Assembly (NCBI RefSeq): GCF_000092065.1
Contig: NC_009357.1
Span: 620,001-684,000 of the forward strand
Reading direction: 5' to 3'
Length of the DNA stretch: 64,000 bases
DNA from: Ostreococcus lucimarinus CCE9901
Lineage: Eukaryota; Chlorophyta; Mamiellophyceae; Mamiellales; Bathycoccaceae
Part shown: piece by piece, positions 57,601 to 64,000 of the stretch
Layout of the letters: each line of letters starts with the position of its first letter
Position numbering within the stretch: the first letter of the stretch is position 1
The notes under the pieces: generated by a model
What the model saw: only the letters and a program-made list of their open reading frames with translations
Told to the model about the DNA's origin: nothing
Database searches by the model: none
Program-made: the position numbers and the translations under genes

Positions 57601-58880
57601 ATCTTTTTTAGTAACTTTAACGCCAAAACTCGAGCGTTTATGTTCGTCGCGCCCCGCATGGAAGAGCAAATGTGGGTGGCGACAAGGCACATGCCCGGGC
57701 ATTTGAGATGCGGTGCCGAATTCATCGCAAGCGCTAGGACATCCTCATTCGTCGTTGCGTGCGAAAACATGTCCCGAGCGCCTTCACATCGCAGAATGTG
57801 GACAAGAATATCATCCAGTTCTTGTTCGACCGCGGAAATTCTTGAATTGGCGTCAAGGTTTAAAAATTTTACGCTGAACGCGTGCAAACGCTTGAAGTAA
57901 GAAGGAAACAAGTTTGTATCTTCGTACTTTGCCAAATAATCCGCTGCGCTTGCTCGCTGACTCGGATCCAGTGCCACCATGGAAGCAATCATCCCACGCG
58001 CTAAATCGTCGCTTACGCCAGTCGAGATCGTCTCGAGCGGATCGTGCTCGCCGCGACGATACGCCAACGCATCCGACAAATCGAACAAAGCCTTCCCATC
58101 CATGTACAGCTCCGCGAGCGTACACCCGAGGGCGAAAATATCAGCACTTGGAAGTAACTTCGCCGGCCTTTCATCGAGCATGTTATCCGTGACGGATGTC
58201 TTTTCATTCGAAAATCGCTCGGGCGCGATGCAACACCTCCGTCGTCCGTCATTATCAAAAAAGTATGTAAACTCCGCAGGGTTATCCGCGGGAATCTCCC
58301 CTGGTTTATAAGACGCGTAATCACTCAAAAAGCACCAACCCCACGACGTGACCAAGACGTTTTCGCACTTGATATCCCCGTGTTCAACCCCTCTCGCGTG
58401 CGAGTCTCTCGCCGCGTGCAACAACTGATACGCAAACCACGCCCGTTCCCTATCGCTCAAAAACGGTCTCGCGCTCAGCCTGTCGTGCAACGACATGTGA
58501 CAAAACTGTCGCATCAAGTACACCGCGCGTTCCGTCTCCAGCACCTTGGTGAACGGCCAGCAATGCGGGTACTCGGGCGCCGGCGTCGTCAGCGCCTCGC
58601 GAATCTCGTGCACCGCCCTCTCGTGCGCCCGCAAGTCCGGGAACGCGCCCGGCCGTTTCAGATATATCTTGACCAGCGCTATGCCATCGTCCCGCGCGCG
58701 CGCGCGCGCCGACGCGCTCGTCGGCGGCGCGCGTTTCGTGTCGTCGACGCGACAGATTATCGATTTCAAAAACCGACCCGTCGTGCCGATGAGTTGATCT
58801 TTGTAGACTAAACTCGGCACGTCCACCGCGAGGATATCGCTCATCTGCACCTTGGGAGGGGCGCTGTGTTGGTTACCCAT
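54699..58880 (-). CDS. VPS15: VPS15 regulatory kinase of PI3-kinase complex
   Basis: Regulatory subunit that activates VPS34 in autophagy and endosome traffic. 1393 residues, ATG at 58878-58880. The N-terminus MGNQHS has the myristoylation site. The kinase domain (about 25-340) shows HGDIKCENVLVTSWGWCFLSDYASYKP; the DFG motif is altered as in other VPS15. HEAT-type helical repeats fill about 350-720. A linker follows, then WD40 repeats from about 980 to the end, with GSEDGSCKIWD and ASRDMSVKVW. Order and length fit human PIK3R4 (1358). It is intronless. Confidence 0.95.
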   Translation of the reverse strand: MGNQHSAPPKVQMSDILAVDVPSLVYKDQLIGTTGRFLKSIICRVDDTKRAPPTSASARARARDDGIALVKIYLKRPGAFPDLRAHERAVHEIREALTTPAPEYPHCWPFTKVLETERAVYLMRQFCHMSLHDRLSARPFLSDRERAWFAYQLLHAARDSHARGVEHGDIKCENVLVTSWGWCFLSDYASYKPGEIPADNPAEFTYFFDNDGRRRCCIAPERFSNEKTSVTDNMLDERPAKLLPSADIFALGCTLAELYMDGKALFDLSDALAYRRGEHDPLETISTGVSDDLARGMIASMVALDPSQRASAADYLAKYEDTNLFPSYFKRLHAFSVKFLNLDANSRISAVEQELDDILVHILRCEGARDMFSHATTNEDVLALAMNSAPHLKCPGMCLVATHICSSMRGATNINARVLALKLLKKISPMATDHCILQQMLPYCASMLQDRAASVRAAALRAIAEILRFVEDIPQSDFGVFPEYIWPMVSNAAGDPERLVRVTLASVLAQLARLSLAFLQYAAANSGQGGDPISFDDELTVARTTVQNILYNLMGGKTGDADTATWEEMLANSTHLAHFFGRDDTKDFLMPLMITCLNAQSPQLRCAFFKYIAGVGKFIGRASCELVLVPCIDRCLIDVQDSVIANALRCMSTLVSPMDSDLERSKMIQVGKQATINVAKTASHLLCHPSAVVRNAAQEFFSTAAKSLGPVDAFTFLVPIVKPFLDKSDPSRFKLLSLTPEFLNEPEVLAMCLYPPPTRSAFESAVNTATGMRTAAVYAAVSARMDRPLDGQSFQNVNDETAIAAYNAEAEFPSIKAMSPYIKVLANARQTRLSVESTGGNNSPRFKSSEPPSIVEDVEAEEFVNVNNNDAWTTIFGPKRSLILPQDAQAIFLREDTENDALLVDTTSSSVVETLSAAVRRFDIGANRFKPNGPPDMETNVSTNAGDDSWTPRGILVAHLLEHRGTVTSIAVDREEVFFVTGSEDGSCKIWDTRRIEKDVSFQSRLTYASQGGRITSVASTSNSHIVSGSDNGTVHAWRVEYATKDAGKSPHERPVPDKYTGAAEIRHVNKEEGAVNAVASLSEHMGCYITQTGAVYGWDYRSPRDAFRMPLNPKIGVASSLALDTSGAASWLVIGTASGSINLLDMRFQTCVQEWNHPSRGAGIEAMAIAPTSRSSPGAVTRPLVWCSAGHDEVALWDIADGGCRRILRVLRGQGAALDAEARAQPIAMEANGRLRMVPQSQSALIHSSTLVNKAYGNFNEDLRADELMSMSSRPPGVRTLLALPNGAIISGSTDACIRVWHPGDANKSRIVSGKISGPRPKFAEKSVSGVVIQQEYPAPVPESSRKNISQGAAHERHDCHRDAVVALAAVSGAAGKMLISASRDMSVKVWK

Positions 58881-58985
58881 CGCTCACGACGTCAGCGCGC
58901 GCGGCGGGGCATGTGAACGCGCGAAGTTGTGACGTTCGCGTCGCGGCGGCGCGCGGAGACAGTTACGCGCTACGACGAGAATCGA

Positions 58986-60005
58986 TTACACATCAATGTT
59001 GAGCGAAATATCTAACGCGGTGACGCTGTGCGTGAGCGCACCGCTGGATATGTACGTCACGCCTGTTTGGCCGATGGCGTGGACGGTGTCTAGGGTGACG
59101 TTACCCGACGCCTCGGTGTCGACTCTGCCGTCGATGAGACGCACGGCGGCGGTCATGTCCTCCACGGACATGTTGTCGAGCATTAAACGAGTGACGCTGC
59201 CCGTCGGGACGTTCGGGTCGTCCAGAAGCGCGATCACGGTCTTCACCTCGTCCATCGTCCGCGCTTCGACCTCAATCTTGACGTCTTTGAGATTATTTTC
59301 GAGTAAATACTTTTCGCACGCCTCGACGGCGGCGGCGATGCCGCCCGCGGCGGCGATGTGATTATCCTTAATCATCACCATATCGAACAACCCTATTCGG
59401 TGATTCTTCCCGCCACCGATCAACACCGCCCATTTATCGAGAACTCGCAGGCCCGGGACTGTTTTTCGCGTCTCTAACATGATCGCCGGAGCCGCCGCCG
59501 CCGCGTACGCCGCCGTCATCGTCGCGATCCCGCTCATCCTTTGCATAAAGTTCAACACCACTCTCTCCGCGCGCAGGATGCTCCTCGCGCTTCCCGTGAC
59601 CCGCATGAACACCTCACCGCGTTCGATTCGTTCGCCATCGCGCTTCATCCACTCCACCTCTAACTCTGGGTCCACCGCCGCGAGCACGACGCTCCCCAGG
59701 TGCTCGCCCGCGAGCGTCCCGGTCGCCTTCGCCAGCAGCGTCGCCGTCGAGCGCGTGCTCGCGGGGATCGTGCTCAGCGAGCTCACGTCACCGACGTCAC
59801 CGACGTCCTCTTCGAGCGCGGCGCGCACGACGGCGTCGATCGAATACGTCGGGTGCGGCGGCGGGGCAATCTTCGGCGCGCGCGCGGCTTCGTCGGCGCA
59901 GCGCATCGCGCGCGAGACGACGCGCGCGCGCGAACGATTCGACGCGCGCGCGCGCGCGCTGATTCGGGCTCCCGGACGCGAGGGCGACGACGACGCAGCG
60001 CGCAT
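58986..60005 (-). CDS. QPT: Quinolinate phosphoribosyltransferase, plastid
   Basis: De novo NAD synthesis: makes nicotinate mononucleotide from quinolinate. 339 residues from the ATG at 60003-60005. Presequence [17 protein letters not shown]. Family motifs are [69 protein letters not shown] and [10 protein letters not shown]. The C-terminus ends [15 protein letters not shown] and ALDISLNID, as in NadC. An ATG further upstream (about 60103) in the same frame is possible. It is downstream of the saposin gene, on the same strand. Confidence 0.94.
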   Translation of the reverse strand: MRAASSSPSRPGARISARARASNRSRARVVSRAMRCADEAARAPKIAPPPHPTYSIDAVVRAALEEDVGDVGDVSSLSTIPASTRSTATLLAKATGTLAGEHLGSVVLAAVDPELEVEWMKRDGERIERGEVFMRVTGSARSILRAERVVLNFMQRMSGIATMTAAYAAAAAPAIMLETRKTVPGLRVLDKWAVLIGGGKNHRIGLFDMVMIKDNHIAAAGGIAAAVEACEKYLLENNLKDVKIEVEARTMDEVKTVIALLDDPNVPTGSVTRLMLDNMSVEDMTAAVRLIDGRVDTEASGNVTLDTVHAIGQTGVTYISSGALTHSVTALDISLNIDV

Positions 60006-60151
60006 CGGAAGCGCGGCGACGAGTGGCGCGCTATCCGCGCGCGCGCGCGAGGACGAACGACTCTCGAAATCGTGTACATTGCGTTCGGTGATCATCACAA
60101 ACATCGCGGGAGAAAAGAATCGAAATCGTGAACGATCGCGAGCGTCGTCGC

Positions 60152-60877
60152 TCACTTCGGGCACACCCCGAGGCGCGCGCACACGTTTTTTAAACTCGAC
60201 GCGAGCTCGTCCAACAGCACCGGGACGTACGGCTCGACGACGGCGTCGCACTGGTGCGCCAACTCCGCCCCGAGCGCCGCGCACAGCGCGTCGACCTCGC
60301 CGACGACGAACGATATCGTCGAATTCGCGCGCAATTCGTTCGCCAGCAAACGGCTCGCCATGACGCAATCCGCGCACGTCTCGTCGCTCGCCGACGCGTC
60401 GCCCCGCGCCGCCGCGCGAATCCTCGCCTCGTCGTCATCGCTCGTCACCATCGCCCCGCTCGCGTCCGCGACGGCGTCTTCGTCACCATCGCACATTTCC
60501 AGCGCCTTGCACGCCGCGTCACCGAGCTCGGGGTGATTTTCCAGGTACCGCGTCGCGAATCGCAGCCCGGCTTCGCCCGCCGCGACGCACACCGACATTT
60601 GACTCGCCTCCCCCCGCGTCGCTTTCGCGCACGCCTCCGCGATCGCCGCCGCCATCTCTCCCTGAAACTGTCCCTGTTCGATCTTCGCCTCCACCGCGCG
60701 CATGAACGTCTCGCACGCGTCGCAATCGCTCGTCGTCGTCGCGCGCGCGGTGCCCAGTCGCCATCGCGCGTCGTCGACGTCCAGCGCTCTCGCGCGCGCG
60801 GGCGTCGCGCGCAGCGCGCACGCGAGCGCGAGCGCGAGCGCGACGATCGCGCCGCGTCGCATCGCGCCGCGTCGCAT
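60152..60877 (-). CDS. Secreted protein with two saposin-like domains
   Basis: 241 residues from the ATG at 60875-60877 (nearby in-frame ATG at 60860-60862). The signal peptide is [19 protein letters not shown]. Two saposin B-like domains follow, each with six Cys in usual spacing: [11 protein letters not shown] ... CVAAGEAG ... CKALEMC, and [11 protein letters not shown] ... [12 protein letters not shown] ... CARLGVC. Saposins bind lipids in lysosomes or vacuoles. Between them is an Asp/Ala-rich linker. It is head to head with the CTD phosphatase gene. Confidence 0.85.
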   Translation of the reverse strand: MRRGAMRRGAIVALALALACALRATPARARALDVDDARWRLGTARATTTSDCDACETFMRAVEAKIEQGQFQGEMAAAIAEACAKATRGEASQMSVCVAAGEAGLRFATRYLENHPELGDAACKALEMCDGDEDAVADASGAMVTSDDDEARIRAAARGDASASDETCADCVMASRLLANELRANSTISFVVGEVDALCAALGAELAHQCDAVVEPYVPVLLDELASSLKNVCARLGVCPK

Positions 60878-60967
60878 CGCGCGATGGCGACGGGGCGACG
60901 GCGACGCGCGCGGAACTCTGCGGACCGTTCGAGCCGGCGCGGCATCCGACGACGCGCGCGCGACGCG

Positions 60968-62431
60968 ATGCGCGCGAGCGACGACGACGGCGCGCGCGAC
61001 GGCGCGCGCGAGGACGACGACGCGTCCTCGAGCGAGGATTCCCTCGCGGACGCGCTCGAGGCGGAGCTGTTCGCGAGCGAACGCGACGACGCGGAGACGG
61101 ACGACGCGAGGCGGGCGACGGTGGGAAGCGCGCGCGCGCGCGAGGGACGCGAGGACGACGCGCCGAGGGTGGTGCGACGAAAGACGAACGCGCTTGGGGC
61201 GATTAAGGGGGCGAGCGCGGGAGAGGCGTGCGCGCATCCGGCGTTCATGTTTGACATTTGCGTGGTGTGCGGCGAGCGGCGAGCGACGGAGGACGCGCGG
61301 GGGGGCGCGGCGCGAGGGAGGGACGAGGGCGACGGGAGAGGGTTGCGCGGACACTTTACGACGTCGATGAAGTACATACACGAAGGGTTGACGCTGTCGA
61401 ACGAAGAGTTGGAAAAGGCGAAGCGGGAGGAAAAGGCGCGCGTGTTGCAAAACGGCAAGTTGACGTTGATTTTAGATTTAGATCATACGCTGCTGAATTC
61501 GACGCAGTTTAAGGAGTTGACGCAAGAGCAGCACGATTTGTTGCACGAGTGCATCGCGCGAGAGGCGGAGGGGTTGAAGGAAGGACAGCGACCGATGCTG
61601 TATTGCTTGCGTCACATGGGATTTTTCACAAAGTTGAGACCGCACGTGTTTGAGTTTTTAGAATCGGTGTCGAAGATTTGTCAGCCGTACGTGTACACGA
61701 TGGGGGACAAGCCGTACGCTAGAGAGATGGTGAAGCTGATTGATCCCGAAGGGACGATTTTTCACGGACGCGTGATTTCAAACAACGACTCCACGAGCTC
61801 GCACGTCAAGGATTTGGACATCGTTCTCGGCGGAGAAGCGAGCGCGATCATCGTCGATGACACCGAGCGCGTTTGGCCGCAAAATCAGGGCAATTTGATA
61901 CGTCTCGACCGCTATCACTTCTTTCCGGGAAGTGCGTCTTCGTTCCAACAAAAAGGACAATCCGTGATGGAGAGCTCGATGGTGGACGAAGGCGAGCTCG
62001 GTTCGGTGGGTAGTCGGGCCGTGCTCTTAGACGTATTGGCCGTCATAGAGAGCGTACACAGGAGCTTTTTCAAAAACACCGACGATGGAGAGGAACCGGA
62101 CGTGCGCAAGCTGCTCATTCATCCCGACCGCGCGGACTTACCGCTGAGCGGAGTCAAGTTTATGATGAGCGGCGTCACGACGCTGGGCGATCGAAGACCT
62201 GAGCGCCATCCTCTGCGACTACTCGCGTCCACGCTCGGCGCCGAGTTCGCATCATCCATCGAACGCGATGGCAACACCGTCACGCACGTCATCGCTCGCT
62301 CATCTGGTACCGATAAAGTGAAGTGGGCGAGAAAGACGAGCGGTCGCGTCTTCGTCGTCGAGCCCGGGTGGCTCGTCGCGTGCGCCAGGGCGAACACTCG
62401 AGTCAGTGAATCGCTGTACGAGCTCCAGTAA
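60968..62431 (+). CDS. FCP1-type RNA polymerase II CTD phosphatase
   Basis: Dephosphorylates the Pol II C-terminal domain. 487 residues from the ATG at 60968. The catalytic motif is LILDLDHTLLNST (about 169-181), with GFFTKLRPHVFEFLE and YVYTMGDKPYAREM. VDDTERVWPQ is the FCP homology. A BRCT domain fills about 390-487, with VKWARKTSGRVFVVEPGWLVAC. The N-terminus has a Cys motif, CAHPAFMFDICVVCG, as in plant CPL3/CPL4. An earlier ATG at 60884 is open but would start 6 bp from the divergent saposin ATG, so I chose 60968. Confidence 0.93.
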   Translation: MRASDDDGARDGAREDDDASSSEDSLADALEAELFASERDDAETDDARRATVGSARAREGREDDAPRVVRRKTNALGAIKGASAGEACAHPAFMFDICVVCGERRATEDARGGAARGRDEGDGRGLRGHFTTSMKYIHEGLTLSNEELEKAKREEKARVLQNGKLTLILDLDHTLLNSTQFKELTQEQHDLLHECIAREAEGLKEGQRPMLYCLRHMGFFTKLRPHVFEFLESVSKICQPYVYTMGDKPYAREMVKLIDPEGTIFHGRVISNNDSTSSHVKDLDIVLGGEASAIIVDDTERVWPQNQGNLIRLDRYHFFPGSASSFQQKGQSVMESSMVDEGELGSVGSRAVLLDVLAVIESVHRSFFKNTDDGEEPDVRKLLIHPDRADLPLSGVKFMMSGVTTLGDRRPERHPLRLLASTLGAEFASSIERDGNTVTHVIARSSGTDKVKWARKTSGRVFVVEPGWLVACARANTRVSESLYELQ

Positions 62432-62539
62432 ATAAATTAACCGTAGACTAGAGTTGTCATTCGAGTAGGTATCCGTAGTCCCGCGCGCTTTCGGAAAGCG
62501 GCTTTCCATTCCGTCCCCGTCCGACGGCGCTCCAACTGT

Positions 62540-64000
62540 ATGCGCTCCTCAGAGTCCGACGCGATGAGCGCCACCGCCCGGCGCGGCTGGCGCGTTCCCG
62601 TGGTGGCGTTCATCACCGGCGTTTTCATCGCTACCGCGGTGTTGACGCGCGATTACACCGTCGGCGACGACGTGCTCGCCGCGCTCGTCGCCGGTGAAAT
62701 CTCGTCGATTAATGCTCAGGCGAGCGATTTCTCCTCTTTGCCGACGCCTCGCGCGCGAGCGAGCGATCCAGACGTCGACAACGCGCGTTGCTTTGAGCTG
62801 TGCGCGATCTTGCGCGCGGGTGTGGACGCGCGAACGAGGATTGGGGCGCTGGAGCTGCGGTCCTCGGCGCGAGCGGCGCTCGCGGCGACGAAACTGAGCC
62901 TGGCTCTTTGGGCGCGCGTGTTCTCGCCGGCGACGAACGCGATAACGGAAGGCGTCGTGCGAGGAACGCGCGCGGGGGGTCGGAGACTCGCGGTGATCGT
63001 GCGGGAGACAGAACCGAGGGTTCTGGCGCAGTGGGTGCTCGCGTGCGTCGGCGCGGCGTACGTGTATCACTTGTGCTGGCGGTTCGTCAAGCACTTGAAA
63101 CGGGCGCGATATAGGAACAAGCTTAGGTTTTTCATCATTAGGATGAGATTGCGCGCGTCGCGGCGGGTGCGAACGGCGTTGGAGCCGTACGCAAGGGTTT
63201 ATAGGCGAGTCGCGAGCGCCGGGACGGCGGTGAAGCGACGATATTCGCTCGTCGTGCGAGGAATACGTAGTAAAAGTCGATTGGCAGCGAACGCGTTGCC
63301 GCATGCGTTGTTTTTAGTCGTCGGGATGGGTGTGTTTCGCGTCATGCCGCGATATGCGAGGAATATGGTGCGGAAAAGAGAGATTTTGGCGACCATCTCG
63401 CTCCTCGTGCCGATGTTTCGAACCATGCTCGCCGTGGAGAGCGAAGACATGGCTCTTGTCGAAAAATGGTTGCGTTTCTGGGCATCGTGCGCGCCGTTCA
63501 TGATAGCCGTTGATTTTCCGTTCATATTCTACGGTGTTAGGTGGTTCTTTCCGTGGTGGCCCGAAGTTTTAGTGCTGTTTACGATGTGGTTGAACTCGCG
63601 CCTCACGCGCGGTAGTCAAATCATTTTGGAATTTTCCACACCGCTCGTTTCTCGGGCGATGGCGTACTTGAACGAGTCCAGTGGTACGACGGGTAAGATT
63701 TCCATACTTCTTCGTCGTTCGGTTCGACAAGCACTGCAGATTAGTGTCATCGTCATTCGCTTCCGTTCCCGACGAGCCTCAGAGGCGCTCCGCCTCGTTC
63801 TCGACAATATGAGCATTCCGTTGGTGATGTGTACGGTGTTTTTCTTCACACCAGGGCTGATGACGATATACGGTTGCGACATGGCCGGATTGGTCGTTCC
63901 GTTCGCGTTCACGGTGGACGGATTACTCAAGTATGCGCAATTGAAGGCGCAACCGCAACAGCCCAGTCGCGCGCAAGCTCGCAAGGACTTAGAAAAGCTC
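62540..64000 (+). CDS. TB2/DP1/HVA22-like membrane protein, C-terminus cut
   Basis: The frame is open from the ATG at 62540 to the end, giving 487 residues with no stop. The N-terminus has a hydrophobic segment near residues 18-32 (VVAFITGVFIATAVL) and another near 170 (VLACVGAAYVYHLCW). The region KWLRFWASCAPFMIAVDF, then WFFPWWPEVLVLFTMWLNSRLTRGSQIILE, fits the TB2/DP1/HVA22 fold of reticulon-like, ER-shaping proteins: two hairpin segments, WL and a turn motif. The rest is basic and hydrophobic. It is unusually long for the family, and the match is partial. Confidence 0.7.
   Translation, partial: MRSSESDAMSATARRGWRVPVVAFITGVFIATAVLTRDYTVGDDVLAALVAGEISSINAQASDFSSLPTPRARASDPDVDNARCFELCAILRAGVDARTRIGALELRSSARAALAATKLSLALWARVFSPATNAITEGVVRGTRAGGRRLAVIVRETEPRVLAQWVLACVGAAYVYHLCWRFVKHLKRARYRNKLRFFIIRMRLRASRRVRTALEPYARVYRRVASAGTAVKRRYSLVVRGIRSKSRLAANALPHALFLVVGMGVFRVMPRYARNMVRKREILATISLLVPMFRTMLAVESEDMALVEKWLRFWASCAPFMIAVDFPFIFYGVRWFFPWWPEVLVLFTMWLNSRLTRGSQIILEFSTPLVSRAMAYLNESSGTTGKISILLRRSVRQALQISVIVIRFRSRRASEALRLVLDNMSIPLVMCTVFFFTPGLMTIYGCDMAGLVVPFAFTVDGLLKYAQLKAQPQQPSRAQARKDLEKL

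Noticed and set aside
1-64000. CRISPR array, rRNA, transposon or integrated virus
   Set aside because: No spaced repeats, rRNA core or transposase/viral hallmark protein was seen on either strand.

Overview
This window looks like nuclear chromosome from a very compact green picoalga of the Mamiellales, most likely Ostreococcus. The evidence is high GC, about one gene per 1.6 kb on both strands, gene spacings often under 150 bp, mostly intronless genes, chloroplast-targeted proteins with Arg/Ala/Ser/Thr-rich presequences, and plant-type families (TOC34, LSD1-type zinc finger, sterol C24-methyltransferase, plastid FabZ, dihydroxyacid dehydratase). I call 40 protein genes. The first and last run off the window. 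I see no rRNA, tRNA, CRISPR array or intact mobile element. Species assignment is inference.

Layout. 1-9.9 kb: CCDC97 (partial), cohesin SMC1, a 66-residue spliced membrane microprotein, a DUF1995 plastid protein, CCDC124/Lso2, nicotinamidase, sterol C24-methyltransferase. 10-24.4 kb: an acylated coiled-coil protein, tRNA deaminase subunit ADAT3, dihydroxyacid dehydratase, an unusual methionine aminopeptidase, a possible papain-fold protein, an F-box/JmjC oxygenase, a carotenoid oxygenase, a histidine phosphatase, a small Cys-rich protein, and TOC34 with an acidic first exon. 24.5-36.1 kb: Pol III subunit C11, a Gemin5 homologue, proteasome activator PA200, LSD1-type zinc finger, an orphan, FabZ. 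36.2-49.9 kb: sterol C14 reductase, two large orphan membrane proteins, topoisomerase III alpha, a TBC protein, NSUN5, DUF2214. 50-64 kb: DUF1749 hydrolase, an FHA protein resembling a minimal Nibrin, two small genes in a head-to-head pair, a SET methyltransferase, VPS15, quinolinate phosphoribosyltransferase, a saposin-domain protein, an FCP1-type CTD phosphatase, and a TB2/DP1/HVA22-like protein (partial).

Six coding genes need splicing to make sense: the microprotein, CCDC124, dihydroxyacid dehydratase, TOC34, LSD1-type and FabZ. Their introns are 86-162 nt, begin GTGCGC, GTGAGT, GTGAGA or GTAAGT, and carry an ACTGAC or ACTAAC branch site near the acceptor. A seventh, probably in a 5' UTR, lies before the orphan at 44863.

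Functionally this is a housekeeping region rather than a cluster. Two NAD genes (nicotinamidase, quinolinate phosphoribosyltransferase) and two sterol genes (C24-methyltransferase, C14 reductase) occur but are not adjacent. Many neighbours are head to head and must share short two-way promoters, several of which contain short tandem repeats.
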